Virus record (IMG/VR): IMGVR_UViG_3300012988_000016
Span: 244,896-308,895 of that record
Strand: one strand, 5' to 3'
Length of the DNA: 64,000 bases
From: a virus
In this document: piece after piece, positions 1-8,088 of the stretch
Layout of the letters: every line of letters begins with the position of its first letter
Numbering within the stretch: position 1 is the stretch's first letter
The notes under the pieces: model-generated
Database searches by the model: none
What the model was told of the DNA's origin: nothing
Seen by the model: only the letters and a program-made list of their open reading frames with translations
Translations under genes and position numbers: made by a program

Positions 1-18
1 GAATCATCAACTGATCTA

Positions 19-156
19 ATGACATGGAAACCCTTCATCGGCCCTGGACCAGACGAACAAGTTGAAGCTGCTTGGCAGGAGGTTCAGTTGTGGATCCAGC
101 AAGAGCAACCCTTCGGGTTCTTCCGCATGGTCGCCTTCATTCCACCGGAGGTGTAA
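19..156 (+). CDS. Small hypothetical protein (45 aa)
   Basis: Unrecognised 45-residue protein rich in Trp, Gln and Phe. The ATG overlaps a TAA in another frame (TAATG), which favours starting here, but the frame stays open to the window edge, so the gene could begin upstream. A GGTGTA box overlaps its stop codon. Confidence 0.45.
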   Translation: MTWKPFIGPGPDEQVEAAWQEVQLWIQQEQPFGFFRMVAFIPPEV

Positions 157-186
157 ACTCGTCCGACAAAACACCTACTAGACAAG

Positions 187-591
187 GTGCGTCAAAGCAA
201 GTACGTTCCCCACATGAAAGATTTCTCATTCGACTACGAGAAACTTTACCGTCTAGGCACCTCACAAGCCCTAGACTACCTCTACGAAATGATGGAGGAA
301 TTCCTGTTTGCTGGCCGTTATGACCTAGCCGAGCAAATCATGGTCAACATCGACCTGGACCGAGGTCAGACTGCGTTGGCGTGTGGGATCCTGACCGTCA
401 CGCTAATTTGGGATGAGGTGTTGCCCAGTCGGCCTGCGTTCTACCAGCGGGCCTACGAGTACTACCGAACCCGAGATAAGGATGCCGACGCTATCTTGGA
501 CGGATTGGAAAGGTACGAACCGTTTCCGGGAGTTCCGAGTCTTCGGGACTTTCGTGTGACGAGGTGGCAGGGGGCTTCAAAAGCTCAGTGA
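187..591 (+). CDS. Hypothetical protein, 'LFAGRYDLAEQI' helical family, copy 1
   Basis: A 134-residue acidic, helix-rich protein. Its centre (LFAGRYDLAEQIM...GILTVT) matches the pattern of the protein at 12322-12651 (LLAGEFDQAEYIL...ALTITT), so the two are paralogues. The start is uncertain: GTG at 187 has no ribosome site, and ATG at 214 is an alternative. Function unknown. The 3' end overlaps a possible convergent gene by about 100 nt. Confidence 0.75.
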   Translation: MRQSKYVPHMKDFSFDYEKLYRLGTSQALDYLYEMMEEFLFAGRYDLAEQIMVNIDLDRGQTALACGILTVTLIWDEVLPSRPAFYQRAYEYYRTRDKDADAILDGLERYEPFPGVPSLRDFRVTRWQGASKAQ

Positions 592-682
592 TCTTGGCTT
601 GAGCCCTAACATCTCGCCGGCTCAATCGGATGTGACGGTGTTCCCGAACATCCAGGTAACCATCGTAGTGATTGAATGACAT
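491..682 (-). CDS. Hypothetical protein (63 aa)
   Basis: A short basic protein whose ATG follows the TAA of the gene at 683-949 directly (TAAATG), consistent with the same operon. Its last third overlaps the convergent gene 187-591, unusually deep for this window, so either the gene or its stop position is doubtful. Confidence 0.4.
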   Translation of the reverse strand: MSFNHYDGYLDVREHRHIRLSRRDVRAQAKITELLKPPATSSHESPEDSELPETVRTFPIRPR

Positions 683-949
683 TTAGTGTCCTTTCAAAAT
701 CCTAGTCACAAGCCTCAGCCGGCTTGCTCGTGATCGCTTTCGAAAGCGTCGCAAGATAGGGTAGATGTCTTCCGACACCCCGTCTAGCTCGGAAGTGATC
801 TTCAGCTTATTTCTTACCCCTTCCACGCTCAACAGATCTACCGTCACTTCGGGTGTGATGGTGTGGGTCAGCTGCTTGACTTGACACAAGTATTTGATCA
901 CCGCCCAAGTGAATAGGCGATAGAAATCCTGGTCTACTTTCGCCGACAT
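683..949 (-). CDS. Hypothetical protein (88 aa)
   Basis: Unrecognised. The start is set by a TGATG overlap with the stop of the upstream gene, giving an N-terminus MSAKVDQDFYRLFTWAV. Helical with a strongly basic C-terminus (RRFRKRSRASRLRL), which could bind nucleic acid. Confidence 0.65.
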   Translation of the reverse strand: MSAKVDQDFYRLFTWAVIKYLCQVKQLTHTITPEVTVDLLSVEGVRNKLKITSELDGVSEDIYPILRRFRKRSRASRLRLVTRILKGH

Positions 950-1386
950 CAGGGCAACCACCATGATTCCCGATCTTTGAACAACGGCTTGATCAAGTCG
1001 GCCTGGGCTTGACCATCTTTCCAACGTTGGATGAAGCGTTGGCGGTCTGCTTCGTCCTTGGCGTAACTGCCGCCACCCTCTTTCTGACCGTCCACCCGAC
1101 ACCAAGTCGCATCAGCTTGTTCGAAGGCGGCTTCCAAGCCGGCCCCTTTGCGGAGTGCTGATAGGAAGTCCAACGCACTGTAGACACATCCCCCAGAGCC
1201 AGGAATCAGCCTTGAGGCGACCGCTTTGGGGGTGTTGTCCCCATACGGTTTCTCGGTAGCTTGTTCGAAATTGTCGAACGCCTTGAGGATGCAGAAGGCG
1301 ATCGTCACTGGATGCCCTGGGTAGAGGGCGTGATCCGGAGTGATGCCGTATTCTTGAAATAGTTCCCGATCAATTGTCATACCCAT
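949..1386 (-). CDS. Hypothetical protein (145 aa)
   Basis: Soluble protein with no motif I recognise; it has a Gly-rich stretch (GSGGCVYSALDFLSAL) in the middle. A class B element ends just upstream of ATG 1386; ATG 1380 is an equally possible start. First gene of a short operon with 683-949. Confidence 0.7.
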   Translation of the reverse strand: MGMTIDRELFQEYGITPDHALYPGHPVTIAFCILKAFDNFEQATEKPYGDNTPKAVASRLIPGSGGCVYSALDFLSALRKGAGLEAAFEQADATWCRVDGQKEGGGSYAKDEADRQRFIQRWKDGQAQADLIKPLFKDRESWWLP

Positions 1387-1414
1387 CCTGACGGCCATCA
1401 GATGTGGAAGTTAA
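1387..1414 (-). promoter_or_regulatory. Class B promoter-like element (variant)
   Basis: TTAACTTC at 1414-1407, 12 nt, then CCGTCAGG at 1394-1387, abutting ATG 1386. The second box is diverged. Confidence 0.5.
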
Positions 1415-1417
1415 GGG

Positions 1418-2362
1418 TCAAAAACGGGCTATACCAGCCTCATAGTAGATAGGCTGGAGCTCTGCCCCAAAGGCTCGACGGCCTAGCCGTTTGGCAGCCA
1501 GCGAGCCACTGAACAGGCCGCCAAAGGGTTCCCACACCACATCCCCTGGGTCAGATGAAGCTTCGATCAGGCGACTCATCAGGTCGAGGGGCTTCTGATT
1601 GGGATGCAGCATTTTGGTCCCCACCTTGACCCTCTCATGCCCATTGACTGGACCTCGGTTCCAACAATTGGTCACCCCATGAGGGCAGTTGAACTTAGCT
1701 CTCATCAGTTTCCACTCAGATGGGGTGACGGGATGCTGACCATCAAGTGAGAAATAGGGACGTCCCTCGGGTCTACCATGTTGATTGGCATGATTGACCA
1801 TCAGTTGCATCGCCTGCACTGGGGGAAAGTACCAGAGTCGTCCTTGATTGAGGTACTTTCGAGTAGCCGCATCCTTGACCCCACAAGCCTCGTTGGCTGA
1901 TTTGAGGGTCAGTCCAGTACGCCTCCATTCCCGCAGCAACCACTGTTTGAGCGTGGAACAGGCAACCTTTGGCTCAAACACGTACTGACAACATATCTCG
2001 GTCACGACAGGGAAGCGGCGTATTTTCTTCGTATCTACGTTGCCTGCAATGTGCTGAAGTCCCTTGTTCCACACATTGAGGTTTTGATACCGCCAGCCAT
2101 ATCGCTCCAACAATGGGTGAGCGGACGCCCACCCTATCTCGGTATTCCAGAACCAGAGGGTAGTTTGGGGCAAGGCTAGCTCCGACCAAAGCCTCACATG
2201 AGGCTCATACCAAGGCGGTATGCTGAGATGATCGGAGGTGTCTCCTTCGAAGCCCAATAGACCGTACGCCCCATCTGAGATGATGACGGTTGGCTTGGGC
2301 CAATCTCTGTAGAACTGCAGACTGTCCCCAAGATAAAGGGAGGCTTGCCCCTCAAGCATCAT
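1418..2362 (-). CDS. Site-specific DNA methyltransferase, N6/N4 type, beta order
   Basis: A 314-residue amino-methyltransferase. The catalytic motif IV appears near the N-terminus as SDGAYG (residues about 29-34) in place of the common DPPY form, a variant I recall in other bacterial methylases. The SAM-binding motif I comes last (EPFGGLFSGS, about residues 278-287). This IV-before-I order defines the beta class. Between them is an inserted helical stretch (about residues 140-200) resembling a helix-turn-helix target-recognition part. No restriction endonuclease is adjacent, so it probably acts as an orphan methylase, for example in protecting phage DNA. The ATG overlaps the upstream stop (ATGA). 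Confidence 0.9.
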   Translation of the reverse strand: MMLEGQASLYLGDSLQFYRDWPKPTVIISDGAYGLLGFEGDTSDHLSIPPWYEPHVRLWSELALPQTTLWFWNTEIGWASAHPLLERYGWRYQNLNVWNKGLQHIAGNVDTKKIRRFPVVTEICCQYVFEPKVACSTLKQWLLREWRRTGLTLKSANEACGVKDAATRKYLNQGRLWYFPPVQAMQLMVNHANQHGRPEGRPYFSLDGQHPVTPSEWKLMRAKFNCPHGVTNCWNRGPVNGHERVKVGTKMLHPNQKPLDLMSRLIEASSDPGDVVWEPFGGLFSGSLAAKRLGRRAFGAELQPIYYEAGIARF

Positions 2363-3258
2363 GGGGATGGTTGGTAGACCGTAAAATTGTTCACGAAGGA
2401 GCTCTTCTTAGGGTCCAACACATCATCCAACAACATGGTGAAATCCCCATTCTTGGTACGATTCCCATTGTTGATGAACCCACCTCTAATCCCAGAAGTG
2501 AACATCCATCGATGCTCGGCAGGGATCATTCGATCCAGCTTATCCCCTATACCGGCACCCAGTCTCAGTTGTTCGGCTCGCTTGGAACCAAAAATCAACG
2601 TATGGTCACGACGAACCAAATTATCCAATCGAGGCGGGCGTCCGTCATGAGCGTCGATCGCAGGAGCGAACAATGTGTTTTCAAAGCCGGCCCTAGGACG
2701 GTACCACCAGAATATCGGATCGGTGCTTTCACCCCGCATATCCTGCATATCAAAGCAACAAATGGCGATTGGCCATTCTGGATATAGACGCCCCAATTCG
2801 TCCAAGAAAGCCTCAGGGATATGGGGGCGTTTGTTGGACGGAACTTCTTTCAACGCTAGATTCAAACCAGCCGCTGAATTGGACAGCGCTACCGTATAGG
2901 CACCGGAGTCAATGATCTCGAAGGCTACTGCACCCAACACATCTTCGTCATCGTCTTCACTCAAAGAGAAGCTTCTGGAAAAGCTTTTCTGCTTGGGTTT
3001 AAGATGCTCGATCGCTTGATGGTATTCAGACAAGATGTCTTTGAAGCCGCTCGCATCCACCACATTAGCCGGACCCAATGAACCCAGGGCAGGGATGGGT
3101 AGGATCATGGCATTCGGGCCTCGCCTGTAGGCCGTCACACTATTTTGATAACCCAGGACGTGGACTGTCTCAACCCCATCTTCTGTGGGATGATCCACTT
3201 CAGCTGAATAGATGACGGTGTTGGAAAGCTCAGTACCAGATTCGATGACACAACACAT
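2359..3258 (-). CDS. Hypothetical protein (299 aa)
   Basis: A 299-residue soluble protein. An acidic run (SLSEDDDEDVLG) near residues 98-109 separates an N-terminal part from an aromatic-rich C-terminal part with the segment IAICCFDMQD. No family recognised. It is translationally coupled to the methyltransferase (ATGA) and sits 6 nt from the kinase gene upstream, so the three probably form one operon. Confidence 0.8.
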   Translation of the reverse strand: MCCVIESGTELSNTVIYSAEVDHPTEDGVETVHVLGYQNSVTAYRRGPNAMILPIPALGSLGPANVVDASGFKDILSEYHQAIEHLKPKQKSFSRSFSLSEDDDEDVLGAVAFEIIDSGAYTVALSNSAAGLNLALKEVPSNKRPHIPEAFLDELGRLYPEWPIAICCFDMQDMRGESTDPIFWWYRPRAGFENTLFAPAIDAHDGRPPRLDNLVRRDHTLIFGSKRAEQLRLGAGIGDKLDRMIPAEHRWMFTSGIRGGFINNGNRTKNGDFTMLLDDVLDPKKSSFVNNFTVYQPSP

Positions 3259-3264
3259 GACAGG

Positions 3265-3753
3265 TCATACACCACCGAAAGGGACCTTGTGCGGGGGTTG
3301 CCAATAGTTTGGCCAGTTCTCGATCAGTCGGGTAAGACAGTAATCCATGTGCTCAATCACACTAAGAGGTACTTGATGCACATTCCTAGCATGGCTGACC
3401 TCTACCGGACATTCCAGCAACACCAACTCTGGAAAATGCCCAAAAGCCGACGCTATCTGAACGTAAGGCGCAAGATCGTACAACATCACATTGGTGTTAT
3501 CGACCACAACCGTCGATTCTCTAGACAATGGAGTGGTGGTCCGATAATAGTGCATGGGGGTGGACACCAGATTGACGAACTTGCGCAAACAAGCCCCATG
3601 AGCCAAACTCCGATCCTCTATTTCAAAGCTGTATCCACCTGGACCTTCATGCCAATGATCGGCACTGCAAATCGAAACGTCCCCCCAAGTGTTTCGCTTG
3701 ATCCAAGTAGATTTCCCAGCGCCTGGTAGCCCAATCAAAATCACCACTCTCAT
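3265..3753 (-). CDS. P-loop kinase, polynucleotide-kinase / N4BP2-like
   Basis: A 162-residue P-loop NTPase. Walker A is GLPGAGKST at residues 8-16. The following ICSADHWHEG and SLAHGACLRKF segments match the pattern of small AAA_33-type kinases related to T4 polynucleotide kinase and NEDD4-binding protein 2. VVVDNTNV (about residues 82-89) is the Walker B-like strand of that family. Likely phosphorylates a nucleic-acid end or small molecule; substrate unknown. First gene of the operon with 2359-3258 and the methyltransferase. Confidence 0.8.
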   Translation of the reverse strand: MRVVILIGLPGAGKSTWIKRNTWGDVSICSADHWHEGPGGYSFEIEDRSLAHGACLRKFVNLVSTPMHYYRTTTPLSRESTVVVDNTNVMLYDLAPYVQIASAFGHFPELVLLECPVEVSHARNVHQVPLSVIEHMDYCLTRLIENWPNYWQPPHKVPFGGV

Positions 3754-3763
3754 GGTGAGGCAT

Positions 3764-3769
3764 TACACC
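3764..3769 (-). promoter_or_regulatory. Class A promoter box GGTGTA
   Basis: GGTGTA preceded by TTT, 10 nt upstream of ATG 3753. Confidence 0.65.
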
Positions 3770-3780
3770 AAATCCTGGAC

Positions 3781-4080
3781 TCAAGGCTTCGGAAGTGGGT
3801 CTGCTTTGACGAACCAGCTGACACCCCAGCAAGAGTAGTGATCTCCCGAACAGGTGCAGTAGTAGGCCAGCGGGTCACCCGAACTATCTAGCGGCACAGG
3901 AGTGTTGTGGGCACCGAACGCACAGGTGTCAGCCGTCTGAGGGTCACACTTGAAAGTGCCGTAGTTGAAATCAGCCGCATCATGCAGATAGCAGGAGTCT
4001 GGGACGGCTGGCTTCTGGTCAGGATCCTGACCTGAACATGAGGTTAGTACTAGGAACGCTAAAATGATGGTTTTACACAT
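3781..4080 (-). CDS. Small Cys-rich lipoprotein
   Basis: A 99-residue protein with a hydrophobic signal (residues 4-12) and lipobox LTSC, so cleavage before Cys15 and lipid attachment are predicted. The mature part has about seven Cys residues (CYLHDAADF, KCDPQTADTC, YCTCSGDHYSC), suggesting disulphides outside the inner membrane. One of about ten exported proteins in this window. Driven by a class B element. Confidence 0.8.
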   Translation of the reverse strand: MCKTIILAFLVLTSCSGQDPDQKPAVPDSCYLHDAADFNYGTFKCDPQTADTCAFGAHNTPVPLDSSGDPLAYYCTCSGDHYSCWGVSWFVKADPLPKP

Positions 4081-4086
4081 ACCATC

Positions 4087-4114
4087 TAGAACGGAGCAAG
4101 GAAATGAAAGTTAA
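4087..4114 (-). promoter_or_regulatory. Class B promoter element
   Basis: TTAACTTT (4114-4107), 12 nt, CCGTTCTA (4094-4087), 6 nt to ATG 4080. Confidence 0.75.
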
Positions 4115-4136
4115 GGTCCCTGCTCCGTTCTCAACG

Positions 4137-4928
4137 TCAACTTTCCCAGGTGGGGGTCGACCAGGCTTCGGGCCACGAACGTGTGGCGGGGGATGCTTGG
4201 TTCTTATCCTTGGTCAAACCTTGATCCCGCATCTTCGCAGCAACCAGGCGGTCGGCCTCCACATCTGAGCCGTTGTAGCGTGAGACCTGCTCCTTATTGG
4301 GGTTCTTCTGACCTTCCTTGAGGGTCAAAAAGCCGCATTCGATCGCTCTCTCAAGAGCAGCGATCTTCATAGGAGATCCGTTCCGTAGGATGACCTGTTC
4401 CTTCCCATCATAGTAGATCTCAGAGTCTTTCAAAAAGGTCAGCTGAGAGTGGGCGGCGGTTCCAGTTACCCAGGAATGAACAAATTCTCTGGCTACCAGA
4501 TAAATGGTATAGACGGCACTCTGGGTTCCCTCTGACCTCTTAATCTGGGTCCAATCGACATCACGTGGGTACATGAACCCCGCTTGAGAGGTACGATCTT
4601 CGGACAACCATCTCCCCTGATATACCTCTCCGTACAGTTTTACCGTACCATGCAGCTTATAGTTTCCAGCATGAGTCCTGACCACCGTACCATCTGGCAG
4701 GGTTTCGGGGAGTTTGGTAGGTTGTTTACCGTAGAAGCCTGCACGACGGGCTCGGATGCGTCGACCCAAAGCCACTACGACTTCTGGATTCTCGGCCCTG
4801 GCTCCAGGCGCACATGCATACGAGATAGCGGCCAGATGTAGGTCTTGAACACCATAACTGGGGCAGTCGGCCCATCCAAGGATTTGACCATCAGCGTCTT
4901 GTTCACCACAACATTCGCATTTAGACAT
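4137..4928 (-). CDS. Hypothetical protein with N-terminal Cys cluster (263 aa)
   Basis: Starts at MSKCECCGEQDADG: the class A box lies 9 nt before this ATG, and AGGAG in between can serve as ribosome site. The N-terminal CxCC plus later Cys could bind zinc. The remainder is mixed alpha/beta with LPDGTVVRTHAG and KLYGEVYQGRW segments. No family recognised. Confidence 0.75.
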   Translation of the reverse strand: MSKCECCGEQDADGQILGWADCPSYGVQDLHLAAISYACAPGARAENPEVVVALGRRIRARRAGFYGKQPTKLPETLPDGTVVRTHAGNYKLHGTVKLYGEVYQGRWLSEDRTSQAGFMYPRDVDWTQIKRSEGTQSAVYTIYLVAREFVHSWVTGTAAHSQLTFLKDSEIYYDGKEQVILRNGSPMKIAALERAIECGFLTLKEGQKNPNKEQVSRYNGSDVEADRLVAAKMRDQGLTKDKNQASPATRSWPEAWSTPTWES

Positions 4929-4937
4929 GATGACTCC

Positions 4938-4943
4938 TACACC
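4938..4943 (-). promoter_or_regulatory. Class A promoter box GGTGTA
   Basis: ATTGGTGTAGGAG, 9 nt before ATG 4928; AGGAG overlaps the box. Confidence 0.65.
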
Positions 4944-4945
4944 AA

Positions 4946-5203
4946 TCAGTTGACCCAAGTACTGGCCAATATGGCGGTACAGCTCCTTGTTACAAATCTC
5001 GTCGACATATAGAAAGGATGTCCAAAGTCGAATCGACCTTTACACCCACAATGTGGACATGTGTGCTCCACTATTGTCTCGGTGACCCTAATTGGTTCAT
5101 GCTCGTCATCATTGAGGATCTCGCCACAGCGGCAAAGAAGCACACAACGGCGGTCCCTCATGACGGTACGATACTTGAACCAGTTGCGTATTTGACGAAT
5201 CAT
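4946..5203 (-). CDS. Zinc-ribbon-like small protein
   Basis: An 85-residue protein. LCRCGEI and HTCPHCGCKG give a CxC...CxxCxC arrangement typical of zinc ribbons. Start 5203 lies next to the stop of the upstream gene (TGAATG). Role unknown. Confidence 0.65.
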   Translation of the reverse strand: MIRQIRNWFKYRTVMRDRRCVLLCRCGEILNDDEHEPIRVTETIVEHTCPHCGCKGRFDFGHPFYMSTRFVTRSCTAILASTWVN

Positions 5204-5421
5204 TCACTCACCCGTTCAAGCCAACGCCCGCAGTAGCCGTACTTGAGCCCACTTGGCTCCCACCTGACATCGAAGGCGGGGTCGGACTTATAACCGTCGT
5301 CACCGACGACCACGCCCACACAATGACCGAATTCCTCAACATGTTCTGCACAATCATTGATCAGCAGTCCTTTCTTGAGTTCTTCCGTCATACGGACGCG
5401 GTCGCCGACTTTCAGCCTCAT
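5200..5421 (-). CDS. Small SH3-barrel-like protein (73 aa)
   Basis: Start fixed by a TAATG overlap with the upstream stop. The opening MRLKVGDRVRMTEELKKG followed by a VGVVVGDDG turn is a beta-barrel pattern seen in small regulatory proteins. Function unknown; co-translated with its neighbours. Confidence 0.65.
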   Translation of the reverse strand: MRLKVGDRVRMTEELKKGLLINDCAEHVEEFGHCVGVVVGDDGYKSDPAFDVRWEPSGLKYGYCGRWLERVSE

Positions 5422-5813
5422 TACTGGATTTCTTTCGAATCTAGCTGTTGCCAAGCAGTTAGACGCTCTGGTGTGGCTGTCTTGATGTTACCCAAGGACC
5501 AGCAGGTCCCCATATTGGCCTTCAGGACTACAAGGGAAAAGAAGCTGATTGAGTTCTCTTTCAAGATCTCCTCCAAGTCCTTATTTGCTTTGGAGATCGT
5601 ATGGGTGCTCTCTAAAGATTGTCCCGCTGGTTCCAGCCGAAAGGTCAAAAGAGCCCCTAGAATGTTCTCCTCAGTTGTCACATAATCGTAAAACTCTTTT
5701 GCATTGGAGCCAGGGATAGGGGACACCTTCCAACCTCGACCAATCAAACACGCGAAAATGGTGTCTGCAAAAGCAGGGGTTAGGATGGTGAGGATAACTG
5801 TGTGGGTGGCCAT
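5421..5813 (-). CDS. Hypothetical protein (130 aa)
   Basis: Begins MATHTVILTILTPAFADTI, 7 nt after the previous stop. The N-terminal stretch is moderately hydrophobic but lacks a clear signal peptide. Helical C-terminal half. Unrecognised. Confidence 0.65.
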   Translation of the reverse strand: MATHTVILTILTPAFADTIFACLIGRGWKVSPIPGSNAKEFYDYVTTEENILGALLTFRLEPAGQSLESTHTISKANKDLEEILKENSISFFSLVVLKANMGTCWSLGNIKTATPERLTAWQQLDSKEIQ

Positions 5814-5820
5814 AGATTGA

Positions 5821-6081
5821 CTAGACGGGCTCGGGTATGGGCAGTTCGCTCTCGAAAGCCTCAAAGGCTTCCTTGAGGGTACGGAACGGTCCGACCGTCG
5901 GTTGCTGAAGCTTCTGGTTGGGCATCAACCCCACCAATGCCCAATCCTCATCAACCGAGGCCCAATAACCCTTGTCTCGCTGGATCAGCACCCCACGACC
6001 CTTGAGATGCCGGACCGACACTGCATCTCCTGCTCGTTCGGTCATCCAGCTCTTCAGCACATAATCACGCAATTTCGCCAT
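5821..6081 (-). CDS. Hypothetical protein (86 aa)
   Basis: Soluble protein with RDKGYWASVDEDWALVG and a helical tail ending in Pro/Glu. No family recognised; lies in a run of same-strand genes with short gaps. Confidence 0.65.
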   Translation of the reverse strand: MAKLRDYVLKSWMTERAGDAVSVRHLKGRGVLIQRDKGYWASVDEDWALVGLMPNQKLQQPTVGPFRTLKEAFEAFESELPIPEPV

Positions 6082-6101
6082 CTTGCCTCAATACACCGAA
6101 G

Positions 6102-6491
6102 TCAAAAGTTGTTCCCACCAAAGATCAGTTGATCGACTGATTGGGTCCAAACCGTTTCTTGTTGCAGACGCTCCAACTCAGCAGGGTCAGGCTGAAGCAC
6201 CTTCTCTTCACCAGACATCAAGGCCGAACCTGGCTCAGTCGCACACTCACGACACGATAGATAGGTGACCGCCGTCACTGGACGAACAACAGGGTACGAA
6301 TCCTCGGGGGTGGCGAAGTCATTGTCCTTCGGATCCTTCAAGGACCTAAGCCCTACCACGTAGGCCACTTGTTCCAGTCTGAATGAAAACAGGCTACCCT
6401 CAACGGTCAGGTCAGTTCCACAACGAGGACACACCTCTGGGAATTCGATTTCTCGAACGCGAACCACTAGATCCGCAAATTTGACCTTCAT
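6102..6491 (-). CDS. Zinc-ribbon protein (129 aa)
   Basis: Two Cys pairs, CPRCG (about residues 21-25) and CREC (about residues 80-83), form a probable zinc ribbon around an SFRLEQVAYVVGL core. A weak class B-like element (GCCGTATGG) lies just before ATG 6491. Function unknown. Confidence 0.7.
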   Translation of the reverse strand: MKVKFADLVVRVREIEFPEVCPRCGTDLTVEGSLFSFRLEQVAYVVGLRSLKDPKDNDFATPEDSYPVVRPVTAVTYLSCRECATEPGSALMSGEEKVLQPDPAELERLQQETVWTQSVDQLIFGGNNF

Positions 6492-6528
6492 GGACGTCCA
6501 TACGGCTGTCTTGAAGGAGACCTAAGCT

Positions 6529-6948
6529 CTACTTGTGGTGTTCCATCCATTTGAACGATACGCTGATGGCTCCCCAATAGCCTTTTCGGGCCACCTTCCA
6601 GCCAGGCGAGTTGGAACCATCGTGGTCTGGGTATGTGGGCTGATCCTTAGGGTCCATCTGTCTGAAGAAGTTCTCCGCCATCTGGATCACCCCCAAAGCG
6701 TCGAGCGGGAAGGGCAGCTGTACCCACCCATCGGTAGCGATTTCATGATGACCAATTCCACCAGAGAAAATGATCTCACTTCCTTTGGCTCGAACATGTG
6801 AGACAGACCTGATTTGGGCCATCAACATCGCGATAGAGGCCTTCAAATGAATGGGGGATGACCCAGCCACTTCAAACGATGCCATACTATCGATGGGGTT
6901 GTGGGATCGATCGGAAAGAGCTCGCACTATCTCGTCAGCTAGACTCAT
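6529..6948 (-). CDS. Hypothetical protein (139 aa)
   Basis: No recognised domain. Start supported by a class A box 9 nt upstream, shared in mirror image with the divergent gene at 6987. Confidence 0.7.
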   Translation of the reverse strand: MSLADEIVRALSDRSHNPIDSMASFEVAGSSPIHLKASIAMLMAQIRSVSHVRAKGSEIIFSGGIGHHEIATDGWVQLPFPLDALGVIQMAENFFRQMDPKDQPTYPDHDGSNSPGWKVARKGYWGAISVSFKWMEHHK

Positions 6949-6957
6949 GTTTGGCCT

Positions 6958-6972
6958 TACACCACTGGTGTA
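6958..6972. promoter_or_regulatory. Divergent class A promoter palindrome
   Basis: TACACCACTGGTGTA, a 7-1-7 palindrome giving one GGTGTA box on each strand: 9 nt before ATG 6948 (minus) and 14 nt before ATG 6987 (plus). Confidence 0.65.
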
Positions 6973-6986
6973 GGGGAAAGCATCGA

Positions 6987-7163
6987 ATGGAAACCCATTA
7001 CTACGTCTACAAGTACGTCAGAAAACCTGCCGATGGTGGAAAGCCGTACTATTGCTACGAACGGACATGTGGTACGGAGAGGAGGGCCCAGGAACGAGTC
7101 AAGCAGCTGGGTGAAGGTTCCGTCTACCTGATCAACCATCTCATCCGTGGAGCATTCTATTGA
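6987..7163 (+). CDS. Small Tyr-rich protein (58 aa)
   Basis: METHYYVYKYVRKPADGG followed by a basic middle (CGTERRAQERVKQL). Compact beta-then-helix pattern; no family assigned. Class A box upstream. Confidence 0.65.
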   Translation: METHYYVYKYVRKPADGGKPYYCYERTCGTERRAQERVKQLGEGSVYLINHLIRGAFY

Positions 7164-7186
7164 GTCATCTTACCCGAGAAGCGGTC

Positions 7187-7402
7187 ATGCTGGACCCGTT
7201 CTTCCACACCTGCTTGGCGGCTTGCCTGCAGGATAGGGACTTCATCGAGGGATTCGATCGTCTGACTGGTAGCTGTTTGGCACTTCACAAGCTACAGCCG
7301 ATCGAACAGATGGTAGATAGGGCAACGGGCAGGACGGAAGAAAGCGTCCAACGGTTCGTTGATTTTGTCTATCAGACCGTCTATCTGAGAGTATCTGGAT
7401 GA
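7187..7402 (+). CDS. Hypothetical helical protein (71 aa)
   Basis: ATG 7187 chosen (MLDPFFHTCLAACLQDRDF). A TTG at 7160 overlapping the previous stop is possible and would add nine residues. Helical. ATGA overlap with the next gene. Confidence 0.6.
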   Translation: MLDPFFHTCLAACLQDRDFIEGFDRLTGSCLALHKLQPIEQMVDRATGRTEESVQRFVDFVYQTVYLRVSG

Positions 7403-7575
7403 GTCGATCCATCAAAGGGGCTAAGGGCCCTGGCTATGAATATTGGACCAACCGGCCTGGCAACCGATTGGGCGCCAACCGACCCACATCAGGCAAGTGG
7501 GGTAAGAAGCGGACTCACCGCTTGGAGCGTCTGATCAACAGATCGATCGTTAGAGAGGAAAAGAAGTCGGCCTAG
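7399..7575 (+). CDS. Small basic protein, GPGYEYW...KxTHRxER type (58 aa)
   Basis: Starts in an ATGA overlap. The pattern GPGYEYWTNRPGNRLG, a Gly/Lys linker and KKRTHRLERL resembles a small conserved protein I recall from other large phages and from bacterial genomes; no function is known to me. Very basic, so nucleic-acid binding is plausible. Confidence 0.7.
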   Translation: MSRSIKGAKGPGYEYWTNRPGNRLGANRPTSGKWGKKRTHRLERLINRSIVREEKKSA

Positions 7576-7585
7576 CCGACCGACT

Positions 7586-8053
7586 TCACTTGTACGGGTT
7601 GTGGATAGAGGCGATGGGGTCATCTTCCAAGACGACCTTTGCTGGCGGCAACTTGGCTGAGGCGACAGGGGCGGGGGCAGCCGAGGCGACAACAGCGGGT
7701 TTTAGGACTGGATTCTGGTACACCACCACGGGAGCGACGGGCTTGGGGGCCGATTGCACCGTCGGCACGACAGGTTGGGCAGAGGGTTGAGCTGAAGCGA
7801 CGGGTTGCGGTTCCCCTGCATCTGCCAATTCGCCCACAGACACCACTGGGATGCGATCCTGCTCTATGGAAGCTTGCCAACGCTTGAGAAACTCCAGCGT
7901 CTCTGCATCCAGAACCACAGGTGTGACGACAGCTTTGGTCTGTTCCACAGGGGCTGGTAGTTTGGGCACCGTTACCGAGAGGCGGCCACCCATGAAGAGC
8001 GCAACGGCTGAAACGAATATTGAGGCAATTGCGAAACGGTCTATGTTGTCCAT
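7586..8053 (-). CDS. Membrane-anchored Pro/Ala/Val-rich protein
   Basis: 155 residues: short cytoplasmic start, one membrane segment (about residues 8-22, IASIFVSAVALFMGG), a short helical part, then a long Pro/Ala/Val linker to the C-terminus (VAPVVVYQNPVLKP). The shape suggests a periplasm-spanning anchored protein. Class B promoter upstream. Confidence 0.75.
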   Translation of the reverse strand: MDNIDRFAIASIFVSAVALFMGGRLSVTVPKLPAPVEQTKAVVTPVVLDAETLEFLKRWQASIEQDRIPVVSVGELADAGEPQPVASAQPSAQPVVPTVQSAPKPVAPVVVYQNPVLKPAVVASAAPAPVASAKLPPAKVVLEDDPIASIHNPYK

Positions 8054-8059
8054 ATCCGG

Positions 8060-8087
8060 TAGAACGGATAGGACGTTTCGAAATTAA
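8060..8087 (-). promoter_or_regulatory. Class B promoter element
   Basis: TTAATTTC (8087-8080), 12 nt, CCGTTCTA (8067-8060), 6 nt to ATG 8053. Confidence 0.75.
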
Positions 8088-8088
8088 C

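Noticed and set aside
150-155. GGTGTA at the end of the first small gene
   Set aside because: The next gene starts 31 nt downstream without a ribosome site, unlike other class A cases.
2290-2787. 165-codon plus-strand ORF
   Set aside because: Lies opposite the junction of two well-supported minus-strand genes, with no promoter box or ribosome site.
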